From assembly GCA_025936175.1 (NCBI GenBank), contig JAICTV010000023.1, forward strand, positions 1-39,980: a DNA stretch of 39,980 nucleotides. Reading direction: 5' to 3'. Both the position numbers and the translations under genes were made by a program. Below are positions 1-11,300 of the stretch, piece after piece; the stretch's first letter is position 1; each line of letters starts with the position of its first letter. Origin of the DNA: Phycisphaerae bacterium. Its GTDB lineage: Bacteria > Planctomycetota > Phycisphaerae > Tepidisphaerales > Tepidisphaeraceae. Below the pieces are notes generated by a model. That model made no database searches, had not been told where the DNA came from, and saw only the letters and a program-made list of their open reading frames with translations.

Positions 1-73
1 AACGGGGTGAAACGGAGAATGCAAAGGGGACATTCCTGATTAGCTGGCGCAGTCGCATTCGACGCCTGCGCAA

Positions 74-256
74 CCATTCATCGTCCCCGCTCAACCACTC
101 GTGATCCACGCCGGGCCATCGGTCATCCACGCACGACCACCCGTCATCCACGACCGGCCGCTCATCGTCCACGCTGGGTCGCTCGTCATCCATGCTGGGC
201 CGCTCATCGTCCACGCTGAGCCGCTCATCGTGGACGCTGGATGGCTCAGCGTGGAC
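74..256. repeat. 21-bp degenerate tandem repeat, about 8.5 copies
   Basis: Eight consecutive 21-bp units start at 74, 95, 116, 137, 158, 179, 200 and 221, followed by a partial unit to 256. The core shared by most units reads CTCATCGTCCACGCTGGG. The units at 158, 179 and 200 are closest to one another, and copies decay to the left. There is no spacer between units, so this is not a CRISPR array. Because 21 is a multiple of 3, one minus-strand frame reads a heptapeptide repeat (SVDDERP-like) that stays open to the left edge; I do not call it a gene. Function unknown. Confidence 0.85.
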
Positions 257-763
257 TAAAAGTGGCTCATGATCCCCCGTCCGCGACGCGCGATCCTCTT
301 CTGATGCGCGGCGGGGCAGTAATTATCGGCGGGCGAGCGCTTCCGGGCGAGCAAACGTGATCTCATCATGCTCAAGGACCTTGGAGAGAGGCGACGCGGG
401 CCGATTGGAACAACAGGCCAGCGCGACGACTCCTTCGTCATCGGTTCCACGTTCCCGCAGTAACGTCCGCCGCGGTAACGCCCGCGCCGGGCGGCGGCGC
501 ATCTGCGCGGGCGGCGCATCTGTGCGGGCGCCGCATCTGCGCGGCGGGGCATTGCGCGTGCTGGGCGGGCGGCGCGTTATTTCTTTTTGCTTGTGACGCC
601 GCGCGGCACGGGCGTATCATCCCGTCCGCACGCACGCCAGGGGAGCGAGAAAGCCGCACGTCTCGTTCGCATCCCCTGATTTGTTCCCCGCGCGCAGGAT
701 CGTCCGGCCGTGGCCGGCGGGTCGCGCACGCGGCCGCGCCACTGTCGCGAAGGGATCCGCATC
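257..763. other. GC-rich non-coding stretch upstream of the array
   Basis: I find no reading frame here with a recognisable protein, ribosome binding site or family motif. The short frames present are arginine-rich translations of GC-rich DNA. The stretch contains the 17-bp repeat at 493-543. A TATCAT hexamer lies near 611 and an AAGGGA ribosome binding site at 750-755 serves the first gene of the array, so the right end probably holds that gene's 5' leader. Confidence 0.5.
493..543. repeat. three 17-bp GC-rich tandem units
   Basis: Units at 493-509, 510-526 and 527-543 follow the pattern GGCGGCGCATCTGCGCG with one or two changes each; a decayed fourth unit follows. Low complexity makes a specific role doubtful. 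Confidence 0.6.
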
Positions 764-3733
764 ATGTCACCTCGCTCGCTCTCACCGGCGGAAATGTCCC
801 CGCGCGCGCTCTTGCGGCGGCGCGCCGTGCGCGCGCTCGATGCGGCGCTCTTCGAGACCCTCGAGGCCCGCCGGCTGCTCACCGTCAGCTACAACGCCGG
901 CCTGCGGCTGGTCACCTCCGACGGCAACGGCGGGAACAACAACATCGCGCTCAGCACCTCGGGCTCTTCGCTGGTGGTCAACGAGAACGGCGTCAACACC
1001 TTCTTCGCGCTCAGCAGCGTCGATCACGTCAACGTCTTCACCACCAACAACAACGGCGGCGTCGGCAACGATCTCGTGGTGGTCAACTCCCTCTTCCGCG
1101 GCGGCACCGCGCTGGGCGTGACCGTGGATACCGGCCCCGGCACCGACACGCTCCGCTGCGCCGAGACGACGACGTCGAGCACCTTCGACATCGGCGACCG
1201 CACGACCACCTGGAGCATCGTCGGCATCGGGACGATGCAGGTCATCTTCTTCCGCGTCGAGGCCGAGGAGCTGTACGGCAGCAACGACGGCGACACGTTC
1301 ATCGCCAACTCCATCGGCCCGCTGCTGCCGAACCTGACCGTTCATGCCTACGGCTTCGGCAGCGGCGACCTCTTCACCGTCGCGCAGCCGGTGGTCAACG
1401 GCGCGGGCGGCAACGTCTCCTTCACCGGCGGATCCGGCGACGACGCGATCGTCATCGACGCGTCGGCCAACACCGGAGCGACCTCGCTGCGCGTGGTGAA
1501 CGACTACGTCGCGCTGAATCAATCCGGCACGCCGCGGCAGGCGCACTTCGACACGACCGAGAACGTGTCGATCCTCGGCGGCTCGGGTCCGGACTTCATC
1601 TCCATCGACTCCTTTTCCACCGGCGCGGGGCTGACGATCGACGGCAATGACGGGAACGATCTGGTGGACTGGGTGCCGACGAGCGAAAACCTCTCGGCCA
1701 ACATCACCAACATGTCGTCGTTCTTCTTCGACGGCGGCGCCGGCACCGACACGATGCGCGAGTTCAACAACAACAGCGCGCTGCAGTGGAACTACACGCG
1801 CACGAGCACCATCGTGCAGGCACAGGCCCCGGCAACCGGGTACAACCTGACGCTGTCCCACTTCCACGTCGAGCAGATCTACCTCAGCGGCGGGAGCAAC
1901 TTCGATCAGTTCTTCGTCGAAAGCGCGCCCGCGGGATCGCTGACGCAACTGGACGGCGTCGGCAGCTCCGGGAACTTTTACGTGCTGGGGCAGGCGGCGC
2001 ACAGCACGGCCGCGATTCACGGACTTGTGGAGGTGTTCGGCGCCAGCGCCGGCGAGGATTCGATCATCATCGACGATCAGAGCGACGCCACCGGACGCAC
2101 GGTTCACCTCGATCAGACCACGATCGGCGCGGGCGTCGGGGACGATCTCCTGGGCGCGGGTGACGGCTCGGTGAGCTACTCCGGCATCACCGGCGTGATC
2201 AACCTGCGACTCGGCAGCGGCGACGACACGATCTTCGTCAAGCCCAACACGGCATCGATCGACATCGACGGCAAAGACCCGACCGCCCCTGCCGCGCCCG
2301 GCGACACGCTCAACGCCGCCATGGGCACCGCCATCAATCCCGTTCATAATCCCACCACGCCGGGCAACGGCTTCATCAACTACGACAACGGGCCCGGCAT
2401 CAGCTATGAGTCGATCGAGACGGTCAATTACGACCCAGTCTCGCCCATGTCGCTCGGCGTCGCGTTCGAGCCGATGTTCACGGCGCAGCATTTCTCCTTC
2501 GCGTTCGACGACGACGTCTCCGCCTCGCTCAGCGCCGCCTCGCTCGTGCTCTACAACGAGACGACCGCCACGCAGATCCCCGCCGCGGACATCACCTTCA
2601 GCTATGAGGGCAACACCGCCCTGTTCAGCTTCGATATTCTCGGCGGGACGCTGGCGGACGGGATCTACAGCGCGACGCTGGTGGGCGTGACCGATCCGGT
2701 CGGCAACGACGCCGTCGGCGATCTGGATTATCGCGTCATCTGGTCGATGGGGACCGGCGGCGACGATGAGTTCCGCACGGCGCTCAACCCGGCGAACTTC
2801 AGTCTCCAGGTCTTCGAAAACGATCCCGTCACCCCGGTCTTTACCGCTGACCCATTGCTAATCGACATGATCGCGCTCTACGGCGGATCAGGAAACGATC
2901 GGCTGACGCAGGACATCCCCGGCGGGTTCTTCATCCCGCCGGACGGCATCCGCTTCGACGGCGGCGATGACATCGACACGCTCGCGATCAACGGCTCGAG
3001 CGCGGCGGACACGGTCACCTTCGACGGCGGCGACGTCGATCTCAACGGCCGCTTGGTCATTCATAGCAACGTCGAGTCGCGCCTGTACGACGGCGCGGGG
3101 GGCGACGATGTGCTGACGGTCAACGACGGCGCGGTCGCGGTCGCGACGACGCAGCAACTGGCTTCGCTGACGATCGGACCGACCGCTTCCGTCGCTATGC
3201 TCGCAGGCAGCGCTGCCACCCTCGTCACGCACGATCTTTTGATCAGTCCCGGCGGCGTGCTGGACCTGGCGGACAACGATCTGATCCTGCACTACGACGG
3301 CGCCTCGCCGATCGGCTCGTGGGACGGCGCGGCCTACACCGGCGTCACCGGCCTGCTGCAAAGTGGAAACAACGGCGGCGCGTGGGACGGCAGCGGCATC
3401 GTCACCACCATGCCGGACGCCACCGGCGGCAACACGCTCACCACGCTCGCCGTCGCCGAAGCATCGGACGTCCTGGGCATCAGTGGAGACGAAACGGCAT
3501 TGTGGAACGACCAGCCCGTCGATGCCGCCACCGTCCTGGTGAAGTACACCTACAGCGGCGACGCCAACCTCGACGGCGTCGTGAACGGGGACGATTACTT
3601 CCAGATCGACAGCGCCTTCCCGCAACAGCTTCACGGCTGGGTGAACGGTGATTTCAATTACGATGGCGTGGTCAACGGAGATGACTATTTCATGATCGAC
3701 TCGACCTTCCCGCAGCAGGGGGCGCCGCTGTAG
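764..3733 (+). CDS. LEPR-XLL / calcium-repeat-like surface protein with dockerin-type C-terminus (array gene 1)
   Basis: A 989-residue protein without a recognisable catalytic domain. The N-terminus is basic and carries the planctomycete motif as FETLEARRLL around residues 30-40. Residues of about 50-550 and 670-800 are rich in GGSGDD-type Gly/Asp turns, like haemolysin-type calcium-binding or beta-solenoid repeats. Residues 556-658 look like a bacterial Ig-like (SbsA-type) domain. The last 160 residues are the module shared by the array: an LDLADNDL strand, an SWDGAAYTGVTGL cassette, then two calcium loops (DANLDGVVNGDD and DFNYDGVVNGDD) and the tail FPQQGAPL. The start at 764 is preferred because AAGGGA lies 8 bases upstream; an in-frame ATG at 794 and a GTG at 710 are alternatives. 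Probable role is structural or adhesive at the cell surface; this is inference. Confidence 0.88.
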   Translation: MSPRSLSPAEMSPRALLRRRAVRALDAALFETLEARRLLTVSYNAGLRLVTSDGNGGNNNIALSTSGSSLVVNENGVNTFFALSSVDHVNVFTTNNNGGVGNDLVVVNSLFRGGTALGVTVDTGPGTDTLRCAETTTSSTFDIGDRTTTWSIVGIGTMQVIFFRVEAEELYGSNDGDTFIANSIGPLLPNLTVHAYGFGSGDLFTVAQPVVNGAGGNVSFTGGSGDDAIVIDASANTGATSLRVVNDYVALNQSGTPRQAHFDTTENVSILGGSGPDFISIDSFSTGAGLTIDGNDGNDLVDWVPTSENLSANITNMSSFFFDGGAGTDTMREFNNNSALQWNYTRTSTIVQAQAPATGYNLTLSHFHVEQIYLSGGSNFDQFFVESAPAGSLTQLDGVGSSGNFYVLGQAAHSTAAIHGLVEVFGASAGEDSIIIDDQSDATGRTVHLDQTTIGAGVGDDLLGAGDGSVSYSGITGVINLRLGSGDDTIFVKPNTASIDIDGKDPTAPAAPGDTLNAAMGTAINPVHNPTTPGNGFINYDNGPGISYESIETVNYDPVSPMSLGVAFEPMFTAQHFSFAFDDDVSASLSAASLVLYNETTATQIPAADITFSYEGNTALFSFDILGGTLADGIYSATLVGVTDPVGNDAVGDLDYRVIWSMGTGGDDEFRTALNPANFSLQVFENDPVTPVFTADPLLIDMIALYGGSGNDRLTQDIPGGFFIPPDGIRFDGGDDIDTLAINGSSAADTVTFDGGDVDLNGRLVIHSNVESRLYDGAGGDDVLTVNDGAVAVATTQQLASLTIGPTASVAMLAGSAATLVTHDLLISPGGVLDLADNDLILHYDGASPIGSWDGAAYTGVTGLLQSGNNGGAWDGSGIVTTMPDATGGNTLTTLAVAEASDVLGISGDETALWNDQPVDAATVLVKYTYSGDANLDGVVNGDDYFQIDSAFPQQLHGWVNGDFNYDGVVNGDDYFMIDSTFPQQGAPL

Positions 3734-3845
3734 CGCCGGACGGCGGCCGGCGGCGGGCGCGGCAAAATTCCGTTGACCGCCTTTCCTCCGCCCGCTCCAA
3801 TATCGGCCGCACGTCATATCCCAATCGGCAGGTGGAGGGAGCATC

Positions 3846-6800
3846 ATGGCCAAGCACAGGACGCGGCGGTGGGAGCGCGCCCATTTCGTCGAGCCGTTCG
3901 AGCGGCGGCGGCTTCTGTCGCTCGTCGTGCCGGCGTACAGCAGCCTCCCCGGCGCGCCGGTCAACCTGTACATCGACTTCGACGGCTCAGGCGCTTTCGA
4001 CTGGCATAACAACTCCGACGGCAGCAGCTCGTACCACGCGCAGGGGCCGGGCGCGGACACGACGCCGATTCCCGCGTTCGACACCGATGGCAACATCAAC
4101 GATTTCTCCGCCGGCGAGCTGACGCTGATCAACCAGATCTGGCAGGAGGTCGCCGAGAAGTACTCGCCGTTCACCGTGAACGTGACGACCGTCCCGCCGA
4201 CCTCCGCGCAGCTCGGCATGACCGCGATCATCATCGTCGGGGGGAGCAAGAACGACTGGCTGAATCAGGCGGCGAGCGGGATCGCGGCGCGGGACGGGTT
4301 CACCAGCGGCGCCGACGCGATCGGGTTCATGTTCTCCGGCGACTACATGTCGCTGGACGCGTCGTCGATGACCCACTTCGACGGCGAGACGATCGCGCAC
4401 GAAGCGGGGCACATCTTCGGGCTGTACCACCAGAGCAACATCGACGGGTCGTTCAACGTCACGCAGGAGTACTACCAGGGCACCGCCAACGACGCGCCGA
4501 TCATGGGCGCGTCGAACAACCAGTACGCCAAGCGCGGGCGGTGGTGGAACGGCAGCGCGAGCGAGAAGCTGTCGGACAACAGCGTCCACTACGTCGGGAT
4601 CCAGGACGACATCTCGATCATCACCAAGCTGGTGAACTCGATCCAGGTGCGCAACGACACGCAGACGTCGCCGCAGACGCTCAACGTCGATAACAGCGGC
4701 AAGCTGCAGACCGGCAGCGGGATCATCGAGAACCCGTCCGATTCCGACGCGTTCATCTTTTTCCCCACCAGCGCGCACGCGACGTTCCAGATCGACAACG
4801 CGCCGTTCGGGGGGATGCTGGCGCCGACCGCGACGATCTACCAGGTCTCCACCGGCGCCGCGATCCCGCAGACGCTCACCGAGACCACCAACCGCGCGGT
4901 GATCGAGACCAACAGCCTCTCGCCCGGCGTGCAGTATCGCATCGTCGTCAGCGGGCACGGCGCCTACGGCGACATCGGGCAGTACACCGTCAACGGGCAG
5001 ATGCAGACCTTCGCCACCCTCAGCCCCGCCGGAACGCTCAGCGTCGGCGGACTTCCGGGCGGGACAAACCACATCACCCTCGACGTCACCTACGGCACGG
5101 GGCTGGGCACGCTGAACGTGCGCGATCAGTTCAACGGCGGCGGGACGTCCACGCAGTCGTTCGACATCTCACAGGTCAACGGGGTCAACATCTTCCTCGG
5201 CGACTTTGACGACGCCATCGACCTCTTCGACCTGCTTCCCCTCGGATCGCACAGCGGCATCGGCGTCTTCGCCGACGGCGGCGGCGGGAGCAACACGCTC
5301 TCCCTGCACGGCACAAACGCCTTCAACACCTTCAACTTCAAGGCCAGCGGCGCGGTACAGGCCGCCAGCGCCGTCTCCACCTCCGCCGATCAGCAGGTCG
5401 TCAACTACATCGGCATCCAGAAGCTGCAAGCCGTGCTCACCTCCTCCGGCGGCACCGTCAACATCACCGACATCGACATGTTCACGCAGGTCTGGGTGTT
5501 CGGCGGCACCGCCAACGACACCCTCACCATTCCCGTCGACGTCGCGCACTCGCCTGGCGCGCAGATCCATTTCTCCGGCGGCGGCGGGAGTGACACGCTG
5601 GTGATCCCCACGCTGGCGTCGGTGCCCGACAGCGGCTACGCGATCTTCGGCGATTACGTCGATGTCAACACCTACGACCCCAACGCCAGCGAGCGCGACG
5701 TGTACTTCGACAGCACGGTGGACAACGTTTCGATCGTCGGCGGCAACGGCGCGGACGGCGTCACGGTGTACGAGCTCAACGCCGGCACCACGCTCACGCT
5801 CGACGGCGGCGCGGGCGACGACCTGCTGGAGGTCGGCTACACGCCGCCCGATCCGCGCGACGCGAGCGTGCCCTTCTCCGAGAACATGCTCGGCAACGCG
5901 CTGCTCAAGGGCGGCCCGGGCATCGACGAGCTGCTCGCCTTCGACAACTCTTCCAGCCCGCGCACCTACACGATCAACGACACGAACTTCCACGCCGACG
6001 CCGGCGGCGCCGTCAGCTACGGCCGCAACGATACCGAAATCGTGCAGATCAACGGGCCGGCCAATCACCAGGGCGTCTTCAACGTCGGACCCGTCGGCAC
6101 GCTCGGCGCGCCGCCGCTGGCGCTGATCGGCGGCGATCAACCGGACATCTTCACCTTCACCAACGCGCTGATCGCCTCGACAAGCATCACCGGCGGGCTG
6201 GGGAACGACACGCTCACGGTCGACGACCGCAGCAACATCACCGGCGACAGCGCCGTCACGCTCTCTTCGACCGCTCTGTCGCGAACGTTCGGCGGCTTCG
6301 GCGCCGCGTCGGTGAACTGCGCGCAGGTCGAGAGCTCGACCTACTACTCCAACACCGGCCCGAACGTCGCCAACGTCGCGGCCACGATCAGCGGCGTGCC
6401 CGCCGGAACGTGGACCCTGCACTTCGGCTCGGGCAATGACACCGTCACGATCACCGACGGGCCGGACAGCGTCGCGAACCTCTCGATCGACGGCGCCGGC
6501 GGCGCCGATCGCTTCGTCGTCGACAACTCCGCATCGACCGCCAACGGCGTCAACTTCACCATCACGCCGACCGACATCCAGCACCTCTACGGCGGCCACA
6601 CCGCCGATTACTTCTTCAGCGCGATCGAGCAGATCGTGCTCAACGCGACCAACGGCAACGATCTCGTGGCTTTCACCGGCGCGTTCGCGATCCCGCTGAG
6701 CGTCAACCTGCTCGGCGGGGACGACGCGGTCACCTTCATCGGCGACAACGCGCCGGCGCTGCAGCCTTTCGCGGCGTTCGACGGCGGGAGCGGGAACGAC

Positions 6801-8327
6801 TCGTTCACGATGAACGATCAGACCACCGCCGGCAACATCACGTACACCGCCTCGGGCTCGGGCTCGACGATGACGCTGCTCCGGACGAACAACTCCAATG
6901 GCATCTCGTATTCGGTCACTTCCACGGCGGTTGAGACGCTGGCGATCAACGCGGGGAATCACACCAACTCGCTGATTCCGGCGTCGCTGCTGAGTGGCGT
7001 CGCCCTCAACTATGTCGGCGGGAGCCTGGGCGACACGCTCACGCAGGGACTCTCCGGCGTGCCGGTACTGATCCAGGGTCCGATCAATTTCAACGGCGGG
7101 GGCGCGGCGAACGTGCTGCAGATCCAGGTCAATCCCTCTTCCGTCGGCGCCACGGTCCACATGACGCAGAGCGACATCGGCGCGGCGGCGGGCGACAATT
7201 ACTTCGGCGTCGGCGGATCGATCCACTTCACCAACGTCGCCGCCGTCACGCTCGCCGGCGGCAGCGGCGCCGTCACCTTCGACGTTCAGCCGAGCAGCAC
7301 CGCCACCATCAGCATCGTCGCCAACTCCCCCACCACCGTTCCCGGCGACGTGCTGAACCTCGCCACCGCGGGCGTCACGGGCGTTTCGGTCAACCCGTCC
7401 GGCAGCAACGGGAACGTCACCAGCGCCAATCGCAACACCATCTTCTACAACAGCATCGAGTCGATCACGCAGGATGCCGTCGCGCCCGCCGTCACGTCGG
7501 CGCAGCTCGTCTCGGGGCAGACCATCTCGGTGCAGTTCAGCGAGAACGTCGTCATGTCCGCCGCGAGCATCACGCTGCTCAACCAAACGACCGGGCAACC
7601 GTTCCCCACCAACTTGCTGGCGACGAGCTACAACTCGACCACGCACGTCGGGACGTTCACCTATCCCGGCGGGCAGTTTCCGGCGGGCCAGTACGCCGTC
7701 AGCTTCGCAACCGGCTCCTACCTCGACACGGCGGGCAACGACGGCGCGGCGGCGAACAACGTGCTGCGCTTCATCACCGTCCCCGCCGGCCAGACGCTCA
7801 ATCTCGGCGCCGGCGCTTCGGCGGTGCTGCTCGATGCGCTCAACCTCGGCGTCGGCGCCAAGCTCGACGTGGGCGCGCGGGCGCTGGCGATCCGCAACGG
7901 CAACGTCGGCTCGTGGAACGGATCGGCCTACAGCGGCGTCACGGGAATGGTCGCCTCGGGGTACGACGGCGGCGCGTGGGACGGCGCCGGCATCATCACG
8001 TCGCAGTCCAACGCCACCGGCGGCAACACCCTGACCACTCTCGCCGTCGCCAAAGCCGCCGATGTCCTGGGCTTGACCGCATCGCAGACGACCCTTTGGA
8101 ACGGTCAGAGCGTCGATGCCAACACGGTGCTCGTGAAGTACACCTACAGCGGCGACGCGAACCTCGACGGCGTCGTGAATGGGGATGATTACTTCCAGAC
8201 CGATTCAGCCTTCCCGCAGAACCTGCACGGCTGGCTGAACGGCGACTTCAACTTCGACGGCGTGATCAACGGCGACGATTACTTCCTGATTGATTCCACC
8301 TTCCCGCAACAAGGTCCGCCGCTCTAG
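3846..8327 (+). CDS. metzincin metalloprotease with LEPR-XLL motif and dockerin-type C-terminus (array gene 2)
   Basis: A 1493-residue protein, probably a secreted zinc endopeptidase. The N-terminal motif is FVEPFERRRLL (about residues 14-24). Residues 40-230 form the protease domain: HEAGHIFGLYH gives the full metzincin signature (H185, E186, H189, H195) and the Met-turn methionine is M220 in APIMG. Residues of about 255-395 resemble a PPC (pre-peptidase C-terminal) beta-sandwich, often found behind secreted proteases. A long Gly/Asp-rich beta-repeat region follows (about 420-1200), then an Ig-like domain (1213-1308) and the shared C-terminal module from about 1338. The start is supported by GGTGGAGGGAG at 3831-3841, 4 bases before ATG. 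I cannot assign the exact metzincin subfamily or its substrate. Confidence 0.9.
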   Translation: MAKHRTRRWERAHFVEPFERRRLLSLVVPAYSSLPGAPVNLYIDFDGSGAFDWHNNSDGSSSYHAQGPGADTTPIPAFDTDGNINDFSAGELTLINQIWQEVAEKYSPFTVNVTTVPPTSAQLGMTAIIIVGGSKNDWLNQAASGIAARDGFTSGADAIGFMFSGDYMSLDASSMTHFDGETIAHEAGHIFGLYHQSNIDGSFNVTQEYYQGTANDAPIMGASNNQYAKRGRWWNGSASEKLSDNSVHYVGIQDDISIITKLVNSIQVRNDTQTSPQTLNVDNSGKLQTGSGIIENPSDSDAFIFFPTSAHATFQIDNAPFGGMLAPTATIYQVSTGAAIPQTLTETTNRAVIETNSLSPGVQYRIVVSGHGAYGDIGQYTVNGQMQTFATLSPAGTLSVGGLPGGTNHITLDVTYGTGLGTLNVRDQFNGGGTSTQSFDISQVNGVNIFLGDFDDAIDLFDLLPLGSHSGIGVFADGGGGSNTLSLHGTNAFNTFNFKASGAVQAASAVSTSADQQVVNYIGIQKLQAVLTSSGGTVNITDIDMFTQVWVFGGTANDTLTIPVDVAHSPGAQIHFSGGGGSDTLVIPTLASVPDSGYAIFGDYVDVNTYDPNASERDVYFDSTVDNVSIVGGNGADGVTVYELNAGTTLTLDGGAGDDLLEVGYTPPDPRDASVPFSENMLGNALLKGGPGIDELLAFDNSSSPRTYTINDTNFHADAGGAVSYGRNDTEIVQINGPANHQGVFNVGPVGTLGAPPLALIGGDQPDIFTFTNALIASTSITGGLGNDTLTVDDRSNITGDSAVTLSSTALSRTFGGFGAASVNCAQVESSTYYSNTGPNVANVAATISGVPAGTWTLHFGSGNDTVTITDGPDSVANLSIDGAGGADRFVVDNSASTANGVNFTITPTDIQHLYGGHTADYFFSAIEQIVLNATNGNDLVAFTGAFAIPLSVNLLGGDDAVTFIGDNAPALQPFAAFDGGSGNDSFTMNDQTTAGNITYTASGSGSTMTLLRTNNSNGISYSVTSTAVETLAINAGNHTNSLIPASLLSGVALNYVGGSLGDTLTQGLSGVPVLIQGPINFNGGGAANVLQIQVNPSSVGATVHMTQSDIGAAAGDNYFGVGGSIHFTNVAAVTLAGGSGAVTFDVQPSSTATISIVANSPTTVPGDVLNLATAGVTGVSVNPSGSNGNVTSANRNTIFYNSIESITQDAVAPAVTSAQLVSGQTISVQFSENVVMSAASITLLNQTTGQPFPTNLLATSYNSTTHVGTFTYPGGQFPAGQYAVSFATGSYLDTAGNDGAAANNVLRFITVPAGQTLNLGAGASAVLLDALNLGVGAKLDVGARALAIRNGNVGSWNGSAYSGVTGMVASGYDGGAWDGAGIITSQSNATGGNTLTTLAVAKAADVLGLTASQTTLWNGQSVDANTVLVKYTYSGDANLDGVVNGDDYFQTDSAFPQNLHGWLNGDFNFDGVINGDDYFLIDSTFPQQGPPL

Positions 8328-8340
8328 GTAAAGTGCCAAT

Positions 8341-11300
8341 ATGCGGAGGGTGTACGCGGCCGAGCCGCTGGAATCACGCCGGCTCCTTGCCGTCAGCATC
8401 AGCGGTCTCGACACCGGACGCGTCTTCGACGGACTTGGCGCGCTGAGCAATTCCTCTTCACGTCTTCTCTACGATTACCCCGAGCCCCAGCGCAGCCAGA
8501 TCCTCGACTACATGTTCAAGCCGAACTACGGCGCGTCCCTTCAAATCCTGAAGGTCGAGATCGGCGGCGATACCAACTCGACCGACGTCGCGGAGCCGAG
8601 CCACGAGCGCTCGCGCGGGGTGTTCGACTTTACGCGCGGGTTCGAGTGGTGGCTGATGAAGGAGGCGAAGGCGCGCAATCCGAACATCAAGCTCTCGGCG
8701 CTGGAATGGGGCGCGCCAGGATGGTTCAGCGGTGGGTTTTACTCCACCGACAACATCAACTACATCACCAGCTTCCTCGACGGCGCGGCGCAGCAGGGAT
8801 TGAACTTCGACTACGTCGGCGGATGGAACGAGAGCGTCGCCAATCCGACCTCCGCGGCGATCCGCAACTGGTTCATCAACCTCAAGGCCGCGCTGCAGGT
8901 CAATCACGCCAGCACGAAGCTGGTCGCGTATGACGACGGCGGGACGGTCTGGCGCGTCGCCGACGACGTCGCGAACTACCCCGACTTCGCCGCCGCCGTG
9001 GACATCCTCGGTCAGCATTCGCCGGGCGTGTGGCGGTCGCTTTATCAGAACTATACCGTCACCGCCAACGCCTTGAACTGCGGCAAGCCGCTGTGGGCGA
9101 GCGAGCAGAGCGCCGAGAGCCACGACGTCGGCGGCCCGTCGTGGGCGCGCGGGATCGTCCGCGCGTACGAGCAGGGGAAGATCACCGCGAGCCTCGCGTG
9201 GGATGCGGTCGATTCGTTCTATCCGAGCATGAACCACGCCGACACCGGAATCATCCTGGCCGAGAACCCGTGGTCGGGCTTCTACGACCTCGGCAGCATG
9301 GTGTGGGTCTTCGCGCACACGACGCAGTTCACGCAGCCGGGCTGGCAGTACCTCGACAACGCGTGCAGCGTCTTTCCCGACGGCGCCACGTACGTGACGT
9401 TGAAATCAAATACCACCAACGACTACACCACCGTGATCGAAGCGATGGACGGGACCAGGCCGGACACGGAGACGTTCAACGTCAGCGGCGGACTTTCCAC
9501 CGGCACGGTTCACGTCTGGGCCAGCAACATCGCGTCGCCGACGCTCGCCGATGATTTTCTCCACGTGCAGGACGTCACGCCGGTCAACGGCTCCTTCAGC
9601 TTCACCATCCAGCCCGGATACCTTTACACGCTGAGCACGACCACCGGCCAGGGCAAGGGAACCGCGCAGCCCAACGCGTCGATCGCCACGCAGATGCCGC
9701 TGCCTTACGTGGAGAACTTCGAAGGCTACGGCCCCCCCTATGGAAAGCTCGCCAAGTATTGGGCCGACATTCAAGGCGGGTTCGAGACCGCGCCCGCGGG
9801 CGGCGGACGCAGCGGAACCGTCTACCGCCAGGCCGTCAGCACGCCCCCGATCGCCTGGGGCGGCGGCACGCCGTCGGCGCCGACGAGCATGATGGGCGAC
9901 ATGCGCTGGTGGGGTGATTATCAGTTCAGCTCCGATGTGCTGCTGGAACAAAGCGGGTACGTGGAACTGATGGGGCGCATTGGAGGCGCGCCGTGTCCGA
10001 AGGTCAGCGGCTATCACTTCCGCGTCAGCGACTCGGGCGCGTGGAGCCTCTACGGCGAGGAAACCAGCGGCGCCGACACCACCCTCGCATCCGGCGCCGG
10101 CCTTTCGTTCCCGCTCAACACCTGGCACACCATGTCGCTGAAGATGACCGGCGGTCAGATCGCTGTCCTCTTCGACGGCAGCACGCTCACCACCGTCACC
10201 GACAACGGCTTCATCACCGGCAACATCGCCATCCGCGTGAGCAACATCGGCGGCGCCTATCAGAACGCGCAGTTCGACAACATATCGATCATGCGGACTG
10301 CTTCACCGCCGACGTTCATCCCACACGCGCAGATGACCGCGACCGCCTCCGACACCTACAGCGCCAACGGCGGGTTTTACCTCGGCCAGTATTATCTCGT
10401 CTCCTACGCCATCGACGATCGGCCCGAGAGCGTCTGGCATTCCGGTTTCGACCCGCGCGTCCCGCCGCCGCACTGGTACACGGTCGATATGGGCTCGCCG
10501 CAGATGATCGACGGCCTCACCTATCAGCCGCGCATCGACGGCAGCAGCAACGGGATGATCAACACGTACAGCGTCCTGCTCAGCGACGACGGCGTGAGCT
10601 GGACGACGGTAATCGACAGCGCCTCCTGGCCGATGAGCAGCGCCACGAAGATGGCGACGTGGGCTCCCCAGCAGGCGCGGTACGTGCAGCTCTATGAATC
10701 CGCCGGCGTCAATGGGCTCGGGTCGATCGGGGAGTTCAACGTCATCCAGGCGCCGGTGGTGACATCGTCCTCGCCGTCCGCGCCGAACCTCGCACCGGCG
10801 AGCGACCTGGGCGTCTCCGGCAGCGACGATCTCACGAGTTTGAACAACTCTTCGGCGGCGTCGAAGCTCGTATTCAACGTCACCGGGACCGTTGCCGGCT
10901 CGACCGTTCGCCTCTATTCCGACGGCGCGCTGATCGGCAGCGCGGCGGCAAGCGGGTCGAGCGCGCTCGTCAGCACCGACGGCGCGACGACGCTGCTCGA
11001 CGGCACGCACGTCATCACCGCGACGCAGCAGGCCACGGCGATGGCGGAGTCCGCGCCGTCCGGCGGCTTGAGCGTCACCGTCGATTCGACCGCCCCCACC
11101 GCGACCGCTTCTTCCGCCATGCCGCTCACCGGCGGAAGCACCTTCGATTTCGCCGTCACTTATTCCGACGCCGGCAATCTCAACGCCTCGACGTTCGACG
11201 TGAACGACGTCACGATCACGGGACCGTCCGGCGGGCTGCCGGTCGTCGCGGTGACGATCCCGGATTCCACCAACGGCTCGCCGCGCACCGTCAACTATCG

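Noticed and set aside
74..256. CRISPR array
   Set aside because: Units are contiguous and degenerate, with no unique spacers and no cas genes nearby.
764..3733. RTX toxin
   Set aside because: Gly/Asp-rich turns recur, but not as regular tandem nonapeptides, and no type I secretion genes are in the window.
5169..7646. Very long minus-strand open frames opposite the array genes (up to 825 codons here; also 782-2491, 10303-11628, 32546-34912)
   Set aside because: They mirror GC-rich plus-strand codons, are full of Arg/Val/Asp/Ala low-complexity sequence and show no family motif, while the plus strand has clear domains.
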